Shown: one piece after another, positions 17,101-23,820 of the stretch
How the letters are laid out: the number at the start of each line of letters is the position of its first letter
Position numbering within the stretch: the first letter of the stretch is position 1
From: Methylovulum psychrotolerans
GTDB taxonomy: Bacteria; Pseudomonadota; Gammaproteobacteria; Methylococcales; Methylomonadaceae
DNA length: 32,834 nucleotides
Reading direction: 5' to 3'
Assembly (NCBI RefSeq): GCF_002923755.1
Contig: NZ_PGFZ01000021.1
Coordinates: forward strand, 2,141-34,974
Translations under genes and position numbers: made by a program
Notes under the pieces: generated by a model
Told to the model about the DNA's origin: nothing
What the model saw: the letters and a program-made list of their open reading frames with translations, nothing else
Databases searched by the model: none

Positions 17101-18199
17101 CCTCTTCGTCACGATGCTGGGCAACCAAAATTTCGGCCATTGCAAAACCTGCTTTGGCATCCATAGGCGCTTGTGCCAAAATCGGCCTTATCTCCGATTC
17201 AGCCGCCGGGTAGTTTTGCTGGGCAGAAAATAGCCTTGCCCGGCCAAAACGGGCGGCCTGCTCTTGAGGGGCTTTTTGTAAAGCCTGGGTATAATAATCC
17301 AAGCCTTGTTGCCAAAGCCCGTCCTGCTCGCTGGCCTTGCCCAGCGCCAAAAAAGTCGGCAAATCATTGGGAAAAGCTTGCAAGATACCCTGCCAAAGCG
17401 TGTAGGCCTGCTGGTTTTGGCCGGCTTTGCGCAGGCTGTCGCCCAAGCCCCGCCAAGCGTTAAGCGTGCCTATGTCGGCACTACCGCCCAAGCTGCTTTT
17501 ATAGGCATCAGCCGCTTGCCTGTAGTTACCCGTTGCCGCCAGCGCCCGGCCTAGGCGGCGCAGATTGGCCGGCACGGGTGCGAGTGTCCGCAACACGCTT
17601 TCTGCTTGGGCATAGCGGCCTTGTCCCAGCAAGGCATCGGCCAGCAGAGATAGGGCGGCGGGGTCAGCCGGTGCGGTCTCCAAGATCGCCGTTAAATCCT
17701 GCTCCGCCAAGGCGAATTGGTGTTGGCCGACCAATAGCCTCGCCCGGCCTTGATGTGCATCCTGATTGCTTGGGTCAAGCCCTAGTACCTGACCATAATA
17801 ATTGGCCGCCTCAGCCTGGCGGTTATCTTGCTCGCCAGCTTTGCCGAGCGCCAACAAAGTCGGCAAGTCATTAGGAAATGCCTGGGCCAGGTCTGTCCAT
17901 ATCTGATAAGCCTGCGCTTTTTGCCCTAGCGCCCAATGGCTCCAGGCAAGGCCGCGCCATGCCGGCAACGAACCTTTGTCGGACTCAATGGCCTGTTCAA
18001 ACTCCCGGCGGGCATCAGCGAACTTCTTTTCCGAATAGAGTGCGTTGGCATGTTCCAGAACAGAGCCTATGGGGGAGTTGGCTATCTCTTCGGGTCTGGT
18101 GTTACCCGAAAGCAAAATTAAGGCCATGCCTAGCGCTTTGCCTTGGGATGCAGGTTTGCTAAACAGCCATTGTGAATTAAGCTGAGTTAATCCTAACAT
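14174..18199 (-). CDS. TPR + polysaccharide deacetylase + outer-membrane barrel fusion (PgaA/PgaB-like exporter)
   Basis: A 1341-residue protein with three parts. A weak signal (KALGMALILLSG near residue 25) precedes about 18 TPR-like repeats (about 45-690; 'A..G.YAQAE', 'ALL.LGKA.EQD'). A NodB/PgaB-like deacetylase follows (about 697-965): IPVLLYHGI, LITFDDARSDSF (metal Asp pair near 762), CHGANAQHY near 816 and FAFPYGDQGH near 888. A short TPR linker leads to a beta-barrel of about 300 residues (1040-1341) ending in Phe (VGFAMKF). PgaA of the PNAG system has TPR plus a barrel of like size and works with a separate PgaB deacetylase; here the deacetylase sits between TPR and barrel in one chain. 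Likely role: export with coupled deacetylation of an amino-sugar polymer at the outer membrane. Confidence 0.8.
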   Translation of the reverse strand: MLGLTQLNSQWLFSKPASQGKALGMALILLSGNTRPEEIANSPIGSVLEHANALYSEKKFADARREFEQAIESDKGSLPAWRGLAWSHWALGQKAQAYQIWTDLAQAFPNDLPTLLALGKAGEQDNRQAEAANYYGQVLGLDPSNQDAHQGRARLLVGQHQFALAEQDLTAILETAPADPAALSLLADALLGQGRYAQAESVLRTLAPVPANLRRLGRALAATGNYRQAADAYKSSLGGSADIGTLNAWRGLGDSLRKAGQNQQAYTLWQGILQAFPNDLPTFLALGKASEQDGLWQQGLDYYTQALQKAPQEQAARFGRARLFSAQQNYPAAESEIRPILAQAPMDAKAGFAMAEILVAQHRDEEAARLLQPLVERDPSPKNLCRLGTILADLGKDTESASYFQQSLQLAPEDDKAVIGLAHTYWNRHAYNESIALLQGYLVRHGDNEAVRTLLAENASAASNWELAERELRTLAALHPDDSKWQLRLASVLHRAGHHGEAVKIAHDVLAKEPDKIPAISLIADDAVFSGDIGAAVFWAAKLAAIEPTSERLSRVAKLRIELGEGNDTQGKHEAAMSQYRAALHDLEQAAALDPVKSMAPVDMLRVLRLQGQLAEAAKLGEQLYAKYPNSVDVIKQLALIYKDQGDYSAASIMLEHSRPFFPNSSSLQENLAELAYAKGDKDQAFTMLNGLIASPSQTIPVLLYHGITASDRQDTVPLQNFKDQLLALKRAGYQAITITQLRSFFDGQSLLPAKPILITFDDARSDSFQYADPVLVATGFQATMFVPVGDVAAHQPYAAVWPTVRKMFATGRWDMQCHGANAQHYVAVNAQGGKGHFLANRMWLADAARLETDQEYAARIERDLLTCKETISREVPGVNIFAFAFPYGDQGHRSLSNATEAFGINQGLIKKHFSLAFNVDNTYLVSGTTSRFTLPRFEVPRTFSGQDLVRQLQAINPERSASYKLAHLDVESGHYAQALTIYDKLADQGAGDNAELLLASGKVLNWSGDHAAARERLTQASALRLNDTAIQKEIAVLDRRLKPTLQLSGLYFNDNAHRSYYSFSPAINYPISDALALSVSYKYLNFYQKLTPPSAGAATGEEHFQADGNQFEGQLNYELGRRSSIEVSAGAMYFSGHASSEPSKSAPTFPLAAAKLNAGIGDSLDLSIAVDHTFVNTAGAILNNIAFTRILGGATIKLSDPLSLSISHAYFDYTNNNQRNRTEVELDSKVWDDPNVTVGAQFIHDDTAHTSRLFWAPQNYMAFAVPVNFKKKWGQSVVATLAVEPGMGKEAGNEFKFQINSTGMLSWNLNDDLSLNLSANRYQAATYANFSAFVGFAMKF

Positions 18200-18248
18200 T
18201 GAATACCTATCCTTATTCGCTTGTAGAGTGTTGGTAAATGGTTCTTGC

Positions 18249-18282
18249 TGCTGGCCGCCACTTTAAAGAGGGGCGGCCAGCA
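18249..18282. other. 11-bp perfect hairpin between deacetylase and exporter genes
   Basis: TGCTGGCCGCC (18249-18259) pairs with GGCGGCCAGCA (18272-18282) around a 12-base loop, within the 126-base gap upstream of the exporter gene. It has no T-run on the minus strand, so it may be an mRNA processing or stability element rather than a terminator. Confidence 0.45.
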
Positions 18283-18325
18283 ATGGGCTTCCGCCCGTTT
18301 TCCGGTACGCGGCCTTAAGCTACGC

Positions 18326-20755
18326 TCAGGGTGCGAGCGTCATCATGTAATCATCAGTCACTAATGTGCCTATATTATTCAAGTACAAACCAAAGGAAAT
18401 GGCGGTCGCCCCAGCCGGTACCGGTGGTGTGGTATAGCTTGCCTTGGCCCAATTGCTGGCCGCTGCGGCATTAGAGCTGGTCTGCCAATAGATCCAGGTT
18501 CCCGCGCTATTGCGGTAATAAACCACTATGCCTACAGGAAGGGTTGACTTGTACCAGCCGCTCAGGGTGTAACGGGCCCCTACCGTGACGCTCGGCGCAC
18601 AAGTGCTGGTATCCTGACGCTGCACCAGTTTACGGTCACCGCTGGCCAGACTGGTCACTTGCAATTGTTCGGCGAAGTTGCCGGTATGGCCTTCGTTACT
18701 GATGCGGGTCCAACTATAGGCGTTGGTGCCATAACCGGTACGTTGCCAGCAATCGGCAATGCCGTCTTTGTTGGCATCGAGTTCCAGCGAGGGGTTAGTG
18801 AGCAAATTCCCGACATTATTACTGACCGTCACGTTGACTATCGGTGTTTGGGTCTGGTTACCCGCCGCATCAAAAGCGACGGCGGCAAGCGTTGCCCCGC
18901 CGTTGGCGTTTAACAGGGAGTTCCAATTAATGGCATAAGGCGCCGTATTTGCGGAGCCGACTACCGCACCGTTCACCAAAAAGTCTACGCGCGTCACCGC
19001 CACATCATCACTTGCGGTTGCCGCCAGTGCCACCAAACCCGATACTATCCCGCCTTCAACAGGTGTAGGCGGTTGGGTGAGGGATACCACAGGCGGTGTG
19101 GTGTCATTAAACACGTTCAGTTGGTTCGTGGCGGATAGCGCGGTGTTACCGGACAGGTCAACGGCGCGGACGGAATAGGCCACGGCACCGTTCGTGGCTG
19201 TGAGCGAATTCCATGCAGCGGCATAAGGGCTAGTGGTATCGGTAGCGATAACGGTGCCGTTGATCAGAAACTCAACCCGTTGCACAGCGACATTGTCGGT
19301 GGCCGAAGCGGTCAAGGGCACCACGCCGCTGACGTTAGCGCCATTAACAGGTGAGAAATTGGCGATAGTGGGGGGGGCGACATCCGCGTTGGTTTGGCTA
19401 TCCTGAACCAATGCCAGCGAATAGTCGTCTGTGGTCAGTGTACCGACGCGCTCCAAGGCGATGCCAAAACTGATGGCTTGTGCCCCCGTCGGCACCGCCC
19501 CCGTGTTAAAGGTCATTTGTGCCCAACTGTTAGATACCGGCAATTGCGCACCATCGCGCCAATATTGCCAGACACCGGAGGCGTCCAGATAGAACAGTAC
19601 GGGGAAAGACGGCACGGTCGATTTATACCAAGCGCCAATCTGGTAAACGTCGCCTGCCGCCACGGCTGGCGCACAGCCATTGGGCTGGCCGGCATCCATC
19701 GTCGGCACCAATTTACGGTCACCCGTACTGTAGCTGGTGATATTCAACTGCTCGGCAAAGCTTCCGGTATGGGCATCGCTGATGCGTGTCCAACTAGGGC
19801 TGTTGCTTCCGTAGCCGTCCCTCGTCCAGCAGTCCGCTTGATTATTACCGTCAATATCATCCTCTAACGAGGCGTTAATCAACAGGTTTGAGCTGAGCTG
19901 AAGCTGGGGTGGGCTAGGATAATCGCCGGACATCACTTGATGCACGGTCTTGACATAAGTGCTCTGTAATTGCCGTCCTTCCAACCATGCCAAAAAGGCA
20001 TCCAAAGTGGCCGGGCTGACCGACAGCGGCACGCAATTGTCACAGACACGGTGGAACAGCAAAGTCACCCAGCCGCCGCCGTTGGTTTCTGCTTGGGTCA
20101 CATAGGTTTTTAAGTCATCAAGCGTTGTTGTTGTGTCTACCGATTTATTGCTGGAAATATGATAAATATTGCTGGCGGGGATGGATTCTGCCCAAGGGCA
20201 GCTAGTGCATTCCGTACCCGATAACAATCCGCCGACCCCGCGGGCGCTTTCATAAGTCCCCACTCCTGGGCATCCGGCCATGACTATGCTCTGGGTATTC
20301 ACCCCGGTAGAGCCGTACGGATAGGCAAACGAATGTATCGGGTATCCCCAATTGACCAAATTTTGCATATCCGTACAAATTGCCGTTTGCTGGGCGGCAT
20401 CCGACAGCGTCGCCAAGTCGACATGGTTGATGGTATGCCCGCCTATTTCGTTGCCGTCAGCATATAAGCCGTCCAATTCGGCCTTAGTCAAATAAGTCCC
20501 GCCACTATTGATCAGGTTAGAGTTGACATAAAAAGTGCCTTGCATACCATGGCTGGCCAAAATATTCCGGACTGGCGATTGGGTCAGGCCATCGTCAAAA
20601 GTCAGCGATACCAGCGTCAAGGCCGGGGTGCTGGCCTGTGCCGGTTGGCTTAAGGCCACCGCTGACAAACCGGCAACCAGCAGCCAGTAAACAAAAGCTA
20701 AGCAGGCATCCATAGCGTGCCATTTAGCGCGTTTTTTAATAAATAGTGTCTTCAT
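18326..20755 (-). CDS. Secreted polysaccharide deacetylase with two CBM-like and two Ig-like modules
   Basis: An 809-residue secreted enzyme. The signal peptide ends near residue 41 (LSQPAQA). The NodB domain (about 45-275) has LTFDDG (52-56), GGHTINH (105-111; H-x3-H metal site) and FAYPYGSTG (143-151). After it come a CBM-like beta module ('NLLINASLEDDIDGNNQADCW...TTDDYSLAL'), two Ig-like repeats ('NGANVSGVVPLTASATDNVAV' and a copy), and a second CBM-like module ending at the C-terminus. NodB enzymes remove acetyl groups from GlcNAc-type polymers. GGAG five bases before the ATG sets the start at 20755, overlapping the stop of the small gene upstream. It probably trims the polymer after export. 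Confidence 0.85.
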   Translation of the reverse strand: MKTLFIKKRAKWHAMDACLAFVYWLLVAGLSAVALSQPAQASTPALTLVSLTFDDGLTQSPVRNILASHGMQGTFYVNSNLINSGGTYLTKAELDGLYADGNEIGGHTINHVDLATLSDAAQQTAICTDMQNLVNWGYPIHSFAYPYGSTGVNTQSIVMAGCPGVGTYESARGVGGLLSGTECTSCPWAESIPASNIYHISSNKSVDTTTTLDDLKTYVTQAETNGGGWVTLLFHRVCDNCVPLSVSPATLDAFLAWLEGRQLQSTYVKTVHQVMSGDYPSPPQLQLSSNLLINASLEDDIDGNNQADCWTRDGYGSNSPSWTRISDAHTGSFAEQLNITSYSTGDRKLVPTMDAGQPNGCAPAVAAGDVYQIGAWYKSTVPSFPVLFYLDASGVWQYWRDGAQLPVSNSWAQMTFNTGAVPTGAQAISFGIALERVGTLTTDDYSLALVQDSQTNADVAPPTIANFSPVNGANVSGVVPLTASATDNVAVQRVEFLINGTVIATDTTSPYAAAWNSLTATNGAVAYSVRAVDLSGNTALSATNQLNVFNDTTPPVVSLTQPPTPVEGGIVSGLVALAATASDDVAVTRVDFLVNGAVVGSANTAPYAINWNSLLNANGGATLAAVAFDAAGNQTQTPIVNVTVSNNVGNLLTNPSLELDANKDGIADCWQRTGYGTNAYSWTRISNEGHTGNFAEQLQVTSLASGDRKLVQRQDTSTCAPSVTVGARYTLSGWYKSTLPVGIVVYYRNSAGTWIYWQTSSNAAAASNWAKASYTTPPVPAGATAISFGLYLNNIGTLVTDDYMMTLAP

Positions 20756-21282
20756 AACATCTCCATATTTAAGCTGGTGGGTTGGGCGGGTTGTGAAGAA
20801 GCATGGTTGTGACGGCCCCTCATAACCATTGGAGGGTGTTCGGCCAAACGCAACCTTATCCGTAACAGCCGTTCCTTGTTGACATGGTCGCCGCCTGTCG
20901 CTGCGGCCGGCATTTTTTGCCAAGCTGGCTTTTCCCAAACGCTGACCTTACGGTCGGCCATGGATAAAAGCCGCCGCTGCGCGTTCTGGCCTAGCAAGCG
21001 CAGATGCGAATTCTGCATAGCCCATTCGGAGTGGGCGGGGCCATTAAGGCGATTTACCGCCCCGATCCGGTTTAGCCGCCGCCTTAAGTCAGCCCAAACA
21101 GACCTGGCCGCCCAATCGCAAGCGCTCGCTGTCACGGCAGCAACTACGACGGTAGCCCGTGTACAGGCACGAAGCAGCCGTAAAACTGGGGTTACGGTTT
21201 TGTGGCGGCCCCTATGCCTCCATACTAGGTTATGGTTTTTTATACAGGGTTCGTAATCTCTACTGTCTCGATATGAATTCAT
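20752..21282 (-). CDS. Small secreted protein, diverged paralogue of the 22917-23558 protein
   Basis: A 176-residue protein. It holds the same place before a deacetylase gene as the 213-residue protein and has the same upstream leader (AAGGTGTTATG then ATGAA). It aligns loosely with that protein: 'SHLRLLGQ...KVSVWEKPAWQKMP' against 'SRLRLIVHDG...KIDVLENNQWQPIL', and both end in 'QPAQP..LN.E.L'. The N-terminus has a short hydrophobic stretch (ATVVVAAVTASA), so export is possible. It is shorter, more basic and lacks the GxxGAPGEVHN part, so it may be decaying. Its stop overlaps the deacetylase ATG (ATGA), so it is at least used for translational coupling. Confidence 0.6.
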   Translation of the reverse strand: MNSYRDSRDYEPCIKNHNLVWRHRGRHKTVTPVLRLLRACTRATVVVAAVTASACDWAARSVWADLRRRLNRIGAVNRLNGPAHSEWAMQNSHLRLLGQNAQRRLLSMADRKVSVWEKPAWQKMPAAATGGDHVNKERLLRIRLRLAEHPPMVMRGRHNHASSQPAQPTSLNMEML

Positions 21283-21459
21283 CGCATAACACCTTATAAC
21301 TTGCTGCTGTTGTAAAAATACACAGGCTCTTAATGGGAATCCGAAACGGTTAATGTGCTATTTGGCTATTGACAGGCCTTACGGCCACTCGGGATGACCT
21401 AAAGTCATGCCGTTCTGGCAATTTTGCGTCCGTTGCTTATACCTATACTAAATGCCGGT

Positions 21460-21482
21460 AAAAAAGCTCACATCCCTGTGAG
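21460..21482 (-). terminator. Rho-independent terminator after the 458-residue deacetylase
   Basis: On the minus strand, CTCACA-GGGA-TGTGAG is followed by CTTTTTT: a short stem with a good T-run, about 60 bases after the deacetylase stop. A further stem, GCCCTGT/ACAGGGC (21497-21524), precedes it. It should separate the two small-protein/deacetylase pairs into two transcripts. Confidence 0.65.
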
Positions 21483-21543
21483 TTGGCGGGCATCAAGCCC
21501 TGTGCCCGGATATAGGTACAGGGCATTTCTTTTTCAGAGCGTC

Positions 21544-22920
21544 TTAAGGCATGGAAACCATCGAATAGTCATCGGTGGTCAACGTACCGACACGTTCCAA
21601 GGCGACACCAAAGCTAATAGCCTTGACGCCCACGGGTACGGGGCCGGTCTGATAGACCATTTGTGCCCAACCGGTTGCTGCCGGTAAAGGCGGGCCATCC
21701 ACCCAATACTGCCAATTGTTGGCCGCATCAAGGTAAAACAATACCGAGAACGCCGGCACCGTGGATTTGTACCAAGCACTGATTTGGTAACTCTGCCCAG
21801 CCTGTACCGCTGGCGCACAACCGCCCGGTCGGCCTGCATCCATAGTCGGTAACAATTTAAGGTCACCGCTGGTGTAACTGGTGACTTTCAACTGCTGGGC
21901 AAAGCTTCCGGTATGGGCATCGCTAGTGCGTGTCCAAGTGGCTTTGTTACTGCCATACGAATCACGCGACCAACAATCGGGCTGGCTATTATTGTTGGCA
22001 TCAATCTCCAAAGAGGGATTAATCAATAAGTTGGCAGGCGGTGGTGGTGGTGGTGGTGGTGGCGGTGGCGGTGGCGGTGTGCCGGTAGTGTCGCCGGACA
22101 TGACCTGATGCACCGTTTTGACAAAAGTATTCTGTGCTGGCCGCGCTTCCAACCAGGTCAGAAAGGCATCCAGCGTCGCCGCGCTCACAGAATAGGTATC
22201 GCAGCCGTCGCAAACCCGGTGGAAAACCAACGGCACCCACCCCCCACCATGCGTTTCGGCTTGCGTCACATACCCTTGTATGGTTGCCAACGGTGTGGTT
22301 TTAACAATCGAACTGCTGGTATAAATAAAATAGGGATTGACTGGCGGAATGGTATCGGCAAACGGACAACTCGAACACGACGTTGTTGTCACCAGCCCCC
22401 CCACTGTCCGGGCGCTTTCATACGTCCCCACACCCGGACAACCGGCCGCCACTATGCCTAAGGTGTTCGGCCCGGTAGAGCCGTACGGATAAGCAAACGA
22501 ATGCACTTGATAACCCCAATTGACCAAGTTTTGCATATCGGTACAAATTGCGGTTTGCTGCGCCGCCGCCGATAGCGTCGCCAAATCGACATGGTTGATG
22601 GTATGCCCGCCTATCTCATGACCGTCAGCATAAAGCGCGTCGAGTTCGGTTTTGGACAGATAACCGTTAATGCCGATCATATTCGAGTTGATATAAAAAG
22701 TGCCTTTCATGCCATGCTTGGCGAGCAGGGCATGTACATCCGATTGCGTCAGGCCATCATCGAAGGTCAATGACACGAGTGTCACTGGCGGAGTGGCGGC
22801 TTGCACCGGGGCTGTAAGGGCCGCCGCCGCCAACCACGCCATCAGCAACAGCTTAAAAAAAGACCAAACAGTGCCCATTACTCCCCATCTGGACAAGGCC
22901 TTTATGGGTAGCGTGTTCAT
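21544..22920 (-). CDS. Secreted polysaccharide deacetylase with poly-Pro linker and CBM-like module
   Basis: A 458-residue secreted enzyme. The signal peptide ends near residue 41 (TAPVQAA). The NodB domain (about 45-275) has LTFDDG (51-56), GGHTINH (104-110) and FAYPYGSTG. Next is a linker of 14 prolines, then one CBM-like module ('NLLINPSLEIDANNNSQPDCW' to 'TTDDYSMVSMP'). The enzyme domain is close to that of the 809-residue paralogue, so the pair arose by duplication, with loss or gain of the extra modules. Its start overlaps the stop of the small secreted-protein gene (ATGA). Confidence 0.87.
   Translation of the reverse strand: MNTLPIKALSRWGVMGTVWSFFKLLLMAWLAAAALTAPVQAATPPVTLVSLTFDDGLTQSDVHALLAKHGMKGTFYINSNMIGINGYLSKTELDALYADGHEIGGHTINHVDLATLSAAAQQTAICTDMQNLVNWGYQVHSFAYPYGSTGPNTLGIVAAGCPGVGTYESARTVGGLVTTTSCSSCPFADTIPPVNPYFIYTSSSIVKTTPLATIQGYVTQAETHGGGWVPLVFHRVCDGCDTYSVSAATLDAFLTWLEARPAQNTFVKTVHQVMSGDTTGTPPPPPPPPPPPPPPANLLINPSLEIDANNNSQPDCWSRDSYGSNKATWTRTSDAHTGSFAQQLKVTSYTSGDLKLLPTMDAGRPGGCAPAVQAGQSYQISAWYKSTVPAFSVLFYLDAANNWQYWVDGPPLPAATGWAQMVYQTGPVPVGVKAISFGVALERVGTLTTDDYSMVSMP
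22036..22077. repeat. Trinucleotide run encoding 14 prolines
   Basis: Fourteen codons, read on the minus strand, are CCN; seven consecutive codons are CCA (TGG on the plus strand). Such a run can change length by slippage and would alter the enzyme-CBM spacing in steps of one residue without frameshift. Confidence 0.9.
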
Positions 22921-23558
22921 AACGCCTCCAAGTTTAAGACAACAGGTTGGGCTAATTGCGTTTCCCCGTTATCAGGGGAAACTGACATGACCATCGTATA
23001 ATGTCCGCTTGAACGGAACGTTACCCGTAGCTGCCAGGTGCTGTTTGCCTTATTGCCGATGCTGAAACCGCCGCCTTTATGCGGGTCGTTATGGACTTCC
23101 CCGGGTGCGCCAATCGCCCCTATGACCCCCTCGTCGATGAGTTCGACCAGTATCGGTTGCCACTGATTATTTTCCAGGACATCGATTTTGATGTCATCAG
23201 GCCCTACGGAACGTTCCATACCATCATGGACGATCAAACGTAGCCGCGAATCGCGTAATGCCAAACTTGGGTTAACCAAATGTACATTAATGCCTTCCAA
23301 CGGCACCCCTACTTTTGCGGTGGTCGGGCTGCTCACAGTCAGCGTCAGAGGTGGCCGGGGGCGGCTATCCGCCATGGCGGCCCCCCCTCCCCAACTGCCG
23401 GTAACCAGCGGCAGTGCCGCAACTGCCGTAACCGCCAAGGTGGCGGCAAGACACGAGCGTGCCACCGCCTTTACGGCATAATGGATCTTCCCGTGCGTAT
23501 CGGCCACCTTATATCCCCTTTTACAAGCGGTATAATTGCCAGTGTCTGTATTGTTCAT
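22917..23558 (-). CDS. Small secreted Ig-like protein of unknown function
   Basis: A 213-residue protein. The N-terminus has a long basic lead then a hydrophobic export segment (SCLAATLAVTAVAALPLV). The mature part is beta-rich ('LTLTVSSPTTAKVGVPLEGI', 'SRLRLIVHDGMERSVGP', 'WQLRVTFRSSGHYTMVMSV'), Ig- or FN3-like. I do not recognise the family. A leader AAGGTGTTATGAC precedes the ATG, as in the paralogue at 20752-21282. Its stop overlaps the deacetylase start (ATGA), so the two should be made in fixed ratio. It may be a partner or carbohydrate-facing subunit of the deacetylase. Confidence 0.7.
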   Translation of the reverse strand: MNNTDTGNYTACKRGYKVADTHGKIHYAVKAVARSCLAATLAVTAVAALPLVTGSWGGGAAMADSRPRPPLTLTVSSPTTAKVGVPLEGINVHLVNPSLALRDSRLRLIVHDGMERSVGPDDIKIDVLENNQWQPILVELIDEGVIGAIGAPGEVHNDPHKGGGFSIGNKANSTWQLRVTFRSSGHYTMVMSVSPDNGETQLAQPVVLNLEAL

Positions 23559-23820
23559 GTCATAACACCTTAATAGTTTGTTAAAATTTTAAAAACACCT
23601 ATGTCTTAAATGCCCTTGACAAACGTCAAAAACCCTTACCCCCCAAAAAACTTTCCTACGGATATTGATGATCCCCGGAAAGCGAAGGCCGTCGACCCCT
23701 TATGCCCCATGTATCCGGCCGCCAAGCTCAAACGGGGGGCGAATATGGCTGTTGTGGCTGGGTATGGAGGCATAATGTTTTGCTTATTCTTTCTCTCTTG
23801 CCGATGGCTACGGCGGCCAT

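Noticed and set aside
23559-23820. Plus-strand frame ending in a hydrophobic tail and a 45-residue minus-strand frame (MPPYPATTAIFAPRLSLAAG...)
   Set aside because: Neither has a good ribosome site or family features, and the plus-strand one runs against the operon. The gap is more likely untranslated.
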